Source: Alphaproteobacteria bacterium
Lineage (GTDB): Bacteria > Pseudomonadota > Alphaproteobacteria > Rickettsiales > RI-342
Assembly: GCA_020851915.1 (NCBI GenBank)
Contig: JADZBT010000006.1
Span: 1 to 12,861 of the forward strand
DNA: 12,861 bases
Direction: 5' to 3'
Numbering within the stretch: position 1 is the first letter of the stretch; the number at the start of each line of letters is the position of its first letter. The notes beneath the pieces are model-generated. The model was given only the letters and a program-made list of their open reading frames with translations. It was not told where the DNA came from and made no database searches. Both the position numbers and the translations under genes were made by a program. This document shows positions 7,494 to 12,861 of this stretch, in pieces.

Positions 7494-7948
7494 CTCTTTG
7501 CCTCAAAGAACTCCCGTAATAGCCGAGCGGCGCGCTGTTCGTCAATGCCGCTGTAGACCTCGGGCCGGTGGTGGCAGGTGGGTTGCGCGTATATGCGCGG
7601 CCCGTGTTCCACTCCACCCCCCTTCGCATCCCCCGCCCCGAAATAGAGCCTGCGGATGCGCGCGAAGCCGATGGCTGCCGCACACATCGGGCAGGGCTCC
7701 AGCGTCACATAGAGGTCGCATTCCGGCAGGCGCGGCGCACCCACGGCCTCGCAGGCCGCGCGAATGGCCAGCATCTCGGCATGGGCGGTGGGGTCTTTTA
7801 ATTCCTCGGTACGGTTGCCCGCCCGGGCGATGACCGCGCCCCTGACATCCACCACCACGGCCCCCACCGGCACTTCCCCACGCGCGGCAGCGGCCTCGGC
7901 TTCCTCGAAGACAATGGACATGGGGGATAGGGTCTGTATCGTGCTCAT
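7490..7948 (-). CDS. tadA: tRNA-specific adenosine deaminase (A34 to inosine)
   Basis: The 152-residue protein deaminates adenosine at the wobble position of tRNA-Arg(ACG) to inosine. The zinc cytidine-deaminase-fold motifs are intact: HAE at 56-58 (H56 zinc ligand, E58 proton shuttle) and PCPMC at 85-89 (C86 and C89 zinc ligands). GEVPVGAVVV (24-33) and the GxxN segment GNRTEE are typical. Length is usual. The start is uncertain: neither the ATG at 7948 nor the in-frame ATG at 7921 (residue 10) has a clear Shine-Dalgarno. It lies upstream of ettA with a 54-base gap and downstream of motB. In many alphaproteobacteria tadA sits divergently beside rluB-rsmD. Here motAB and a C26 hydrolase separate them. 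Confidence 0.93.
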   Translation of the reverse strand: MSTIQTLSPMSIVFEEAEAAAARGEVPVGAVVVDVRGAVIARAGNRTEELKDPTAHAEMLAIRAACEAVGAPRLPECDLYVTLEPCPMCAAAIGFARIRRLYFGAGDAKGGGVEHGPRIYAQPTCHHRPEVYSGIDEQRAARLLREFFEAKR

Positions 7949-7974
7949 ACAGACATATATCTGCCATTCCCCCG

Positions 7975-7991
7975 ATTTTGCGAAGCAAAAT
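7975..7991. repeat. small AT-rich hairpin upstream of tadA
   Basis: ATTTTGC (7975-7981) and GCAAAAT (7985-7991) form a 7-bp stem with a GAA loop. It overlaps the possible -10 box at 7990-7995 and would lie near the 5' end of the tadA transcript. Its role is unknown. Confidence 0.5.
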
Positions 7992-7995
7992 TATA
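7990..7995 (-). promoter_or_regulatory. tadA: possible -10 box of a tadA promoter
   Basis: A perfect TATAAT reads on the minus strand about 42 bases upstream of the tadA ATG, in an AT-rich patch. No good -35 hexamer is found 16-18 bases upstream, because the palindromic repeat occupies that position. Support is weak. Confidence 0.3.
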
Positions 7996-8002
7996 GAAAA
8001 TT

Positions 8003-8075
8003 GACGTTCTCGGGCTTGACCCGAGAATCCAGCCTATCCGGAGAAATGGGCCCTCGGGTCAAGCCCGAGGGCGTC
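8003..8075. repeat. paired palindromic intergenic repeat, two inverted hairpins, between motB and tadA
   Basis: Hairpin 1 pairs TTCTCGGG/CCCGAGAA (8007-8014 with 8020-8027). Hairpin 2 pairs GCCCTCGGG/CCCGAGGGC (8050-8058 with 8064-8072). Both have a TCAAG/CTTGA loop. Read on opposite strands, both begin GACG and end near TCC/CCA, so the unit is an inverted pair with the same architecture as the element at 1017-1092. Its translation gives the spurious SGLTRESS and GPRVKPE peptides familiar from alphaproteobacterial genomes. It may also attenuate read-through from motB into tadA. Confidence 0.85.
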
Positions 8076-8092
8076 AAAAAGAAAGAGGCAGA

Positions 8093-8764
8093 TTATTCCT
8101 CCGCCCGCTCCAGATTCACCACGATGCGGCGATTGAGCGCCTGATTCTCGGGGATGGCATTGCCGTAAACATCCGCATTGGGCGCTTTGGGGCGGGTATC
8201 GGCATAGGCGGCGGCCTTCAGGCGCTGCGGGTCCATCCCGGCTTCGAGAAGATACTGTACCACTGCTGTCGAACGGCTGGCCGACAGATCCCAGTTGGAG
8301 GGAAACCGTGCACTGTGGATGGGGATGTCATCCGTATGCCCCTCGATCTCCACGATGTAATCGGCATAGGTGAAATCGCGCAGCGCCACGGCCAGATCGT
8401 CCAGCACCTTGCGCGCTTCTTTCGTGAGGTCTGCGGAGCCGGAGCCGAAGAATGACGCGCTGTCGAATTCGAGGCGGATGCCCCGATCGGTTTCTTCCAT
8501 CGCAGCGTTGCGTTGCATGTTGTTACTGGCGACGATGGCCTCCATGCTCTTATACATATCGACGAAAGGGGTCGCCACCGCCTCGCCGCTGAATTCCTGC
8601 TGCATCCCCTGCTTCACTTCCTCGAATTTCTTCTGCTTCGGCTCGGAAACTGAAAGCAATATCACGAAGAAGGCGAGGATGAGCGTGATGGTGTCGGCGA
8701 AGGTTCCCATCCAGTCTTCGGTACTGGCCTCGGCCTTTTTTCTGTGTTTGCCGAGCGCGCCCAT
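8093..8764 (-). CDS. motB: flagellar motor stator protein B (MotB/PomB)
   Basis: The 223-residue protein is the peptidoglycan-anchored stator subunit that, with MotA, couples ion flow to flagellar rotation. A short cytoplasmic N-terminus leads into one membrane helix (about 18-40) containing the essential ion-carrying aspartate D24 in TFADTITLI. After a plug/linker region (41-95) comes an OmpA-like peptidoglycan-binding domain (about 96-220), with VEIEGHTDD at 138-146, SNWDLSASRSTAVV at 156-169 and NRRIVV at 211-216. The helix sequence ADTITLILAFFVILLSVSEP resembles the sodium-type PomB more than E. coli MotB, so sodium coupling is possible but unproven. Its ATG directly abuts the motA stop (TAAATG), indicating tight co-translation. 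Confidence 0.93.
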   Translation of the reverse strand: MGALGKHRKKAEASTEDWMGTFADTITLILAFFVILLSVSEPKQKKFEEVKQGMQQEFSGEAVATPFVDMYKSMEAIVASNNMQRNAAMEETDRGIRLEFDSASFFGSGSADLTKEARKVLDDLAVALRDFTYADYIVEIEGHTDDIPIHSARFPSNWDLSASRSTAVVQYLLEAGMDPQRLKAAAYADTRPKAPNADVYGNAIPENQALNRRIVVNLERAEE

Positions 8765-9592
8765 TTATGCGGCCTTTGCCGGTTCGGCCGTGGGTTTGTC
8801 CTTCAGCTGCGCGTCGATGTCGAAATGGATGTCGGGGTCGAGGAAGCTGTTGAGGTGATCCTGCATCTGGCGCGGGGTCTTCTTCTCGGCCAGCATGACC
8901 AGCCCCTCGGTGATGAGCAGGTTGCGGAAGCGGGCGATCTCTTCGCGCTGCTGGATCTTCGCGGCAGCGGGCAGACACAGGAGCCGCGCCACCACCACGC
9001 CGTAAAGCGTGGTAAGCAACGCCACCGCGAGTCCGGCTCCCAGCGCCGACATATCGCCGCCCATGGATTGCAGCATCACCACCAACCCCACCAGCGTACC
9101 GATCATGCCGAAAGCGGGCGCGTTGGCGGCCATGTCCTTCAGCAGCGCGGCGGGGACGGTCTCGCGCTCGAACTGCGCTTCGACCGCCGTTTCCATCATG
9201 GATTTTATCTCTTCGGGTTTATAGCCGGAGATCACCAGCGTCAGCCCGAATTTGAGCATGGGGTAGATATTCGTGTTCTTCTTCACCTCCTCATCGAGTG
9301 CCAGCATACCCTTGCTCTGGATGATGTAAGCCCAGCGGATGAGGTTGAGTATCTCGGTATTGAGCCCGGATCGTGTGGCGGGCGGGGCCTTGAAGATATG
9401 CCAGATAGACCGGAGCGCAAGGTTCACGTAGCGCGACTGATAGCTCATATAGGCGGCGGCGATGGTTCCGCCGACCACCATCATCACGCTGGGCAGGTCG
9501 AGGAACGAGCCGTAATTGTCGGTGCTGAGCGCCACCGACCCCAGAAAGAGGAAGACGCCGAACAGAAACCCCAGCAGCGTGGAAAGCGACAT
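8765..9592 (-). CDS. motA: flagellar motor stator protein A (MotA/PomA)
   Basis: The 275-residue inner-membrane protein has four predicted helices: about 5-22, 33-50, 157-178 and 185-208. A large cytoplasmic loop between helices 2 and 3 contacts the rotor protein FliG. APAFGMIGTLVGLVVML (158-174) and GLAVALLTTLYGVVVARLLCLPAA (187-210) are the family signature, including the conserved prolines near P159 and P208. The loop segment where E. coli MotA has the charged residues R90 and E98 reads IIQSKGMLALDEE here. The arginine position is therefore Q and the glutamate is D, with K94 nearby as the only positive charge. The ATG at 9592 has AAGGCG upstream. It is transcribed into motB with no gap and is divergent from the C26 hydrolase. 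Confidence 0.94.
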   Translation of the reverse strand: MSLSTLLGFLFGVFLFLGSVALSTDNYGSFLDLPSVMMVVGGTIAAAYMSYQSRYVNLALRSIWHIFKAPPATRSGLNTEILNLIRWAYIIQSKGMLALDEEVKKNTNIYPMLKFGLTLVISGYKPEEIKSMMETAVEAQFERETVPAALLKDMAANAPAFGMIGTLVGLVVMLQSMGGDMSALGAGLAVALLTTLYGVVVARLLCLPAAAKIQQREEIARFRNLLITEGLVMLAEKKTPRQMQDHLNSFLDPDIHFDIDAQLKDKPTAEPAKAA

Positions 9593-9686
9593 CGGTTTTC
9601 GCCTTTTTGTTTAGTCTTTTAGTTTTCGAGGGTTATGGTATCTTGACGGGCGGGTGAAATCAATCACGCCATGCCAATGAGGGATA

Positions 9687-10418
9687 ATGCGTAACGTTAA
9701 GGACAAGCCTGTGGTCGGACTGACACTCGACCGCGAACCGGGCGGCGAAGGCCAATACTCGCGCATGCCCTGGTACGCCATCCGCGAGAATTACTGCGCG
9801 TCGGTGAGCCGCGCCGGGGGCATCCCGCTGCCGCTCTCCTACGAGCTGGCGCTGGCTGAAGACATCGCAGCGCTGCTCGACGGTCTCATCACCACGGGCG
9901 GCGCGTTCGACATCCCGCCCTCCATGTATGGCGTGGCCACCGTGCATGAGAAGGTGAGCCTCAAGGAAACCCGCACCGCCTTCGAGGCCGAGATGATCCG
10001 CATCATGCTGCGCGACAAGAAGCCGGTATTCGGCATCTGCGGCGGACAACAGTTATTGAACGTGCTGCTGGGCGGCACACTCATCCAGCATGTGCCGGAT
10101 GCCTTCCCCGACGGGCTCGCGCATGAGCAGCCCAATCCGCGCACGGAGCCTGGCCATGCGGTGCATGTGTCCCCAAACACGCTGCTGCATAAGATCGTCG
10201 GCAAGAGCGAGATACTGGTCAACAGCGCGCACCATCAGGCAGTAGAGAAACTCGGGCCCGGCGTGGTCGTGGACGCGATGGCGCCCGACGGTGTCATCGA
10301 GGGCATCGAATACACGGAACATCCCTTCTGCCTCGGCGTGCAATGGCATCCGGAATACCACATCACCCCGGCGGATACGGCGATCTTCGATGCCTTCACC
10401 GCCGCCTGCCGCAAATAA
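9687..10418 (+). CDS. class-I glutamine-amidotransferase-like hydrolase, peptidase C26 (gamma-glutamyl-GABA hydrolase family)
   Basis: The 243-residue protein shows the catalytic triad of the C26 family. The nucleophile is C118 in PVFGICGGQQLLN (113-125), and H221 and E223 lie in GVQWHPEY (217-224). ITTGGAFDIPPSMYG (68-82) matches the family's GG(x)D(x)xP(x)xY substrate-loop motif. Members such as PuuD hydrolyse gamma-glutamyl-GABA in putrescine breakdown, and others act on different gamma-glutamyl amides. No other putrescine genes are nearby, so the substrate is open and no symbol is assigned. The ATG at 9687 has GAGGG about 4 bases upstream. It is divergent from motA and followed by a palindromic repeat and rluB. 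Confidence 0.87.
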   Translation: MRNVKDKPVVGLTLDREPGGEGQYSRMPWYAIRENYCASVSRAGGIPLPLSYELALAEDIAALLDGLITTGGAFDIPPSMYGVATVHEKVSLKETRTAFEAEMIRIMLRDKKPVFGICGGQQLLNVLLGGTLIQHVPDAFPDGLAHEQPNPRTEPGHAVHVSPNTLLHKIVGKSEILVNSAHHQAVEKLGPGVVVDAMAPDGVIEGIEYTEHPFCLGVQWHPEYHITPADTAIFDAFTAACRK

Positions 10419-10446
10419 TCTTATGTGTATCCACGCAAAGTGCGAA

Positions 10447-10523
10447 CCCCTCATCCCCCGCCTTCTCCCTATGGGAGAAGGAGCTAATTCCCTCTCCCAT
10501 AGGGAGAGGGTTAGGGTGAGGGG
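10447..10523. repeat. compound palindromic repeat (CCCCTCACCCT type) upstream of rluB
   Basis: An outer imperfect inverted repeat, CCCCTCATCC at 10447 and GGGTGAGGGG ending at 10523, encloses two 9-bp hairpins. These are CCTTCTCCC/GGGAGAAGG (10461-10469 and 10473-10481) and CCCTCTCCC/GGGAGAGGG (10490-10498 and 10502-10510). It ends 5 bases before the rluB Shine-Dalgarno (AGGAG at 10529-10533), so transcripts entering from upstream would carry a strong fold just before the ribosome-binding site. It belongs to the same family as the element at 11305-11355. Confidence 0.85.
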
Positions 10524-10538
10524 CCTGTAGGAGTAGTC

Positions 10539-11294
10539 ATGCCCAAAACACCCCCTACCCCCACCGCTCCCGCCGGAGAACGCATCGCCAAGCGCATGGC
10601 GCGCGCGGGCCTCGGCTCGCGCCGCGAGGCCGAGCAGTGGATCACCGCAGGCCGCGTGAAAGTGGATGGCGTGGTCATCGCGTCGCCCGCACTCAACGTC
10701 ACGGGATCCTCGCGCATCGAGGTGGACGGCAAGGCGCTGCCGCAGGAAAAAGCGACGCAACTCTGGCTGTTCTATAAGCCCAAGAACATCGTCACCACCA
10801 CCAGCGACCCGGACGGACGCCAGACCGTCTTCGACCTGCTGCCCAAGAACATGCCGCGCGTGCTTTCCGTGGGCCGCCTCGACAAGAACACCGAGGGGTT
10901 ACTGCTGCTCACCAACGACGGCGAGTTGAAACGCCATCTCGAACATCCGTCCACCGGCTGGATACGCCGCTACCGCGTGCGCGTCTTCGGCAAACCGGAC
11001 GACAAGACGTTAGAATCCCTCGCCAAAGGCGTGACGGTGGAGGGCATCCGCTATAACGGCATCCGCGCCAAGGTCGCCACCGGCAAGGGCGACAATAGCT
11101 GGCTCGACGTCGCCCTCACCGAAGGAAAGAACCGCGAGATACGCCGCGTATTCGAGCATTTCGGCCACCCGGTGAGCCGTATCATCCGCGTGTCCTACGG
11201 CCCCTTCCAGCTCGGCAAGATGGAACCCGGCGAGGTAAAGGAAGTCACCGGGAAGGTGCTGAAAGCGAATTTGGGAAAAATATTATCGAAATAA
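10539..11294 (+). CDS. rluB: 23S rRNA pseudouridine synthase, RluB family
   Basis: The 251-residue enzyme converts a 23S rRNA uridine (U2605 in E. coli RluB) to pseudouridine. An S4 RNA-binding domain lies at about 14-60 (RIAKRMARAGLGSRREAEQW, then GRVKVDG). The RsuA/RluB/E/F catalytic domain follows, with VGRLDKNTEGLLLLTNDG (111-128) holding the catalytic D115. The motif LTEGKNREIRRVFEHFGH (193-210) and the closing RVSYGPFQLG are also present. The closely related RsuA, RluE and RluF cannot be fully excluded, but the S4 domain and adjacency to rsmD favour RluB. The ATG at 10539 has AGGAG 5 bases upstream. Palindromic repeats lie directly before and after the gene. Confidence 0.88.
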   Translation: MPKTPPTPTAPAGERIAKRMARAGLGSRREAEQWITAGRVKVDGVVIASPALNVTGSSRIEVDGKALPQEKATQLWLFYKPKNIVTTTSDPDGRQTVFDLLPKNMPRVLSVGRLDKNTEGLLLLTNDGELKRHLEHPSTGWIRRYRVRVFGKPDDKTLESLAKGVTVEGIRYNGIRAKVATGKGDNSWLDVALTEGKNREIRRVFEHFGHPVSRIIRVSYGPFQLGKMEPGEVKEVTGKVLKANLGKILSK

Positions 11295-11304
11295 TTGAGG
11301 GACA

Positions 11305-11355
11305 CCCCCTCACCCTGCCCTCTCCCCCGATGGGGGAGAGGGCAGGGTGAGGGGG
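11305..11355. repeat. perfect 24-bp palindrome (CCCCCTCACCCT type) between rluB and rsmD
   Basis: Left arm 11305-11328 and right arm 11332-11355 are exact complements over 24 bases around a 3-base loop, GAT. The arms begin CCCCCTCACCCTGCCC. This is the longest perfect hairpin I found in the window and a streamlined relative of the 10447-10523 repeat. It begins about 10 bases after the rluB stop and ends 19 bases before the rsmD ATG. It has no T-run, so it is more likely a mobile repeat or RNA-stability stem than a standard terminator. Confidence 0.9.
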
Positions 11356-11374
11356 ATGTACGAGAGAAACACCT

Positions 11375-11932
11375 ATGACCGCCATACGCATCATCTCCGG
11401 GAAGCATCGCGGCAGGCTGCTGAAAGTGCCGCAAGGGTCAGGCACGCGCCCCACCGCCTCGCGGGCGCGGGAGGCGATCTTCAACATCCTCTCTCACGGC
11501 GTACTGGAAAATGGCTGGAGCGACACCACCGTGCTCGACCTCTGCTGCGGCACAGGCGCGATGGGCTTCGAGGCGCTGTCACGCGGCGCGGCGCGCGCAT
11601 TCTTCATCGACAATAACAAGGCAGCCCTTGCCGCCACCCGGCAGAGCGCCGCGCTGCTGAAAGAGGAATCCGCCTGTAGTTTTCTGCATGCCGACGCACA
11701 GAAACTGCCCGACGCCTCCGCCCCCTGCGATGTGATATTCTTCGATCCGCCCTACGAGCAGGGCCTGATAAAGCCGGGATTGCATGGACTGCTGAAACAC
11801 GGCTGGCTCGCCCCCGGCGGCTGCATCGTGGTGGAGCAATCCACCCGCGAAGCATTGCCCGATGTGCCATCACTCACCCTCACCCATAACCGCGAGTACG
11901 GCGTGGCGAGGGTGCTGGTGATGCGGAAATGA
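11375..11932 (+). CDS. rsmD: 16S rRNA (guanine-966-N2) methyltransferase
   Basis: The 185-residue Rossmann-fold enzyme methylates N2 of G966 in 16S rRNA using S-adenosylmethionine. The family start IRIISGKHRGRLLKVP (4-19) and TRPTASRAREAIFNIL (24-39) are clear. The SAM-binding glycine motif is VLDLCCGTGAMGFEALSRGA (53-72), and the catalytic DPPY motif FFDPPYEQG is at 122-130. Length is typical. The ATG at 11375 is preceded by a weak purine stretch (GAGAG). It follows rluB, a common alphaproteobacterial pairing, and is separated from it by the perfect palindrome. Confidence 0.94.
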   Translation: MTAIRIISGKHRGRLLKVPQGSGTRPTASRAREAIFNILSHGVLENGWSDTTVLDLCCGTGAMGFEALSRGAARAFFIDNNKAALAATRQSAALLKEESACSFLHADAQKLPDASAPCDVIFFDPPYEQGLIKPGLHGLLKHGWLAPGGCIVVEQSTREALPDVPSLTLTHNREYGVARVLVMRK

Positions 11933-11951
11933 CAGAGCATCAGCAGGTAAA

Positions 11952-12140
11952 TTATTCCGGTTCGTCCTTGTCCAGTCTGTGCCCGTCCAGATGACGCGAC
12001 GCGAGGTCAGCTTCCATCGCTTCTTTCTGTTTTTCCGCTTTGGTCCGTCCGTGGATGCGCCTATTCTGCTCGGCCTTTTTCTCTTTTTCGGTGCGCGTTT
12101 TGGCTTTGCGCCGCTGCCGAAGATTGATCACCTTGCTCAT
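11952..12140 (-). CDS. DUF4169-type small basic protein
   Basis: This 62-residue, strongly charged protein begins MSKVINLRQRRKAKTRTEKE and continues with HGRTKAEKQKE and a C-terminal HLDGHRLDKDEPE. That is the pattern of the alphaproteobacterial DUF4169 family: VINLRxxRK, xGRTKAEK, LDxHRLxxE. Function is unknown. It is Lys/Arg/Glu-rich, probably helical and partly disordered, with no membrane segment. A GTG at 12152 would extend it by four residues and overlap the stop of the PAS gene. The ATG at 12140 was chosen for its family-like start; it lies 5 bases past that stop. It is the last gene of the cheZ-PAS cluster. Confidence 0.75.
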   Translation of the reverse strand: MSKVINLRQRRKAKTRTEKEKKAEQNRRIHGRTKAEKQKEAMEADLASRHLDGHRLDKDEPE

Positions 12141-12145
12141 AGGCG

Positions 12146-12595
12146 CTAACACACCTTCCAGCGCATACAGCCCAGAATATGCGACACTTCGTCGTCCTTA
12201 TAGCCCAGCGGGAGCAGTGAGGTACGGTATTTCACCTTGAGGTTCTTCAGGTTCACGAATTCCGATTCATCGACGGCGGGGGCGAAGTTGCTGCGGACGC
12301 TTTCGAACATCTTGACCATCGGCATGTCGGCGGTGGCGAGGAGTTGCATCGCGATGTCCGGATCGCTGCTGCTGTCGCCGCCATAGGCCTCGATCAGTGA
12401 ATGCCCCAGATAGCTGTATTTGTAGCCGAGGCGATCCGTGACCGCGTCGATGCTGATCAGGAAGCAGGACGGCCAGATCTCCTCGATCGCATCGGGGTCT
12501 ATCTGGCTTTCGCTGGGGAACAGGCGTGCGCCCCTGAGGGATGCCCAGTACTGGTGCAATTTGTAGTGCGCGCGGTGTTCCTTGTCGTTGAGCAT
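12146..12595 (-). CDS. PAS_5-like single-domain protein
   Basis: The 149-residue soluble protein fits the PAS_5 family. The N-terminal HYKLHQYWASLRGARLFPSE (10-29) gives way to IDPDAIEEIWPSCFLISID (32-50). The strands of a sensory PAS-like fold follow (LGYKYSYLGHSLIEAYGGD at 56-74), and the end is VKYRTSLLPLG then VSHILGCMRW. No output domain is present. Such proteins are common in alphaproteobacteria and mostly uncharacterised. The ATG at 12595 has AAGGA 5 bases upstream, and that site overlaps the cheZ stop, so it is probably co-transcribed and co-translated with cheZ. This suggests, but does not prove, a link to chemotaxis or the cell cycle. Confidence 0.72.
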   Translation of the reverse strand: MLNDKEHRAHYKLHQYWASLRGARLFPSESQIDPDAIEEIWPSCFLISIDAVTDRLGYKYSYLGHSLIEAYGGDSSSDPDIAMQLLATADMPMVKMFESVRSNFAPAVDESEFVNLKNLKVKYRTSLLPLGYKDDEVSHILGCMRWKVC

Positions 12596-12604
12596 GGCGT
12601 TCCT

Positions 12605-12861
12605 TTACGGCTTGCCGTTCGCGAACAGCGCGTCGATGTCGTCCTGCGACGGCGCCTGATCCGGCAGTTGCGGCCCGTTGAGCAGCCGCTCGTCGCCGGT
12701 GCGCTCATCGCGGCGCGGCAGGGCGGTCACCGCCGCATCGCCGCCGAACAGTTGCAGCATGCGGGCGATGCGGGCATCGACCTCCTTGAGTATCTTGATG
12801 ACCTTGTTCACGCGCTGGCCGGTGAGATCCTGAAAGGTGCAGGCCTCGTATATTTTTGTGA
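12605..12861 (-). CDS. cheZ: chemotaxis protein CheZ (CheY-P phosphatase), C-terminal fragment (runs off right edge)
   Basis: About 85 codons are visible and the frame is open to the window edge. The diagnostic motif CTFQDLTGQRVNKVIKIL matches E. coli CheZ around FQDLTGQV, retaining the catalytic Asp and Gln (D143 and Q147 in E. coli) that dephosphorylate CheY-P. A proline-rich linker (GPQLPDQAP) leads to the C-terminal SQDDIDALFANG, equivalent to the CheY-binding tail helix. The true start lies outside the window; an internal GTG at 12811 is not the start, since it falls after the catalytic motif begins. The stop is 9 bases before the PAS-protein start. Confidence 0.9.
   Translation of the reverse strand, partial: TKIYEACTFQDLTGQRVNKVIKILKEVDARIARMLQLFGGDAAVTALPRRDERTGDERLLNGPQLPDQAPSQDDIDALFANGKP

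Noticed and set aside
8744..9622. Plus-strand open frame of 292 codons opposite motA
   Set aside because: His/Arg/Gln-rich antisense shadow of a clear MotA.
9593..9686. Sigma54-like or sigma28-like flagellar promoter before motA
   Set aside because: A TGGCATG stretch occurs on the minus strand, but the required GC at the -12 position is missing. No TAAA-N15-GCCGATAA pattern fits.

Overview
The window looks like chromosomal DNA of a flagellated alphaproteobacterium. It is GC-rich, densely packed and mostly housekeeping. The assignment rests on gene content and order: thrB overlapping rnhA, rluB followed by rsmD, a DUF4169-type small basic protein, a PAS_5-like single-domain protein, a CheZ, and dispersed palindromic repeats of the kind common in alphaproteobacterial intergenic regions. 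No tRNA, rRNA, insertion sequence, prophage or CRISPR array was seen.

Layout. Bases 1-83 (-) hold the start of a (2Fe-2S) ferredoxin-like gene running off the left edge. Bases 153-3130 (+) hold an orphan ATP-grasp ligase, thrB (homoserine kinase), rnhA (RNase HI) and a secreted glycine-zipper surface-antigen-like protein. The last two share one uninterrupted reading frame. metF (-) converges on them with overlapping 3' ends. mlaA and mlaC (+) follow: outer-membrane lipid-asymmetry genes without the inner-membrane ABC components nearby. They converge on a minus-strand block that, in its own 5' to 3' order, reads motA, motB, tadA, ettA. From 9687 rightward on the plus strand come a class-I glutamine-amidotransferase-like hydrolase (peptidase C26), rluB and rsmD. 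The right end is a minus-strand cluster: the 3' end of cheZ (running off the edge), a PAS_5-like protein and the DUF4169 protein.

Functions. Several genes concern translation: tadA (A34-to-I editing), ettA (ribosome-bound ABC-F ATPase), rluB (23S pseudouridine) and rsmD (16S methylation). motA, motB and cheZ belong to flagellar motility and chemotaxis. mlaA and mlaC maintain outer-membrane lipid asymmetry. thrB and metF feed the aspartate-family threonine and methionine pathways.

The most noticeable non-gene content is at least five intergenic palindromic repeats of two families: GTCAT..GG(A)TCCAG-type at 1017-1092, 5711-5740 and 8003-8075, and CCCCTCACCCT-type at 10447-10523 and 11305-11355. 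An AT-rich 15-bp hairpin also lies between tadA and ettA. I found no convincing new defence, mobile or biosynthetic system. The points most worth a second look are the rnhA/surface-antigen fusion frame, the apparently lipobox-less MlaA, the altered charged loop in MotA and the palindromes bracketing rluB.
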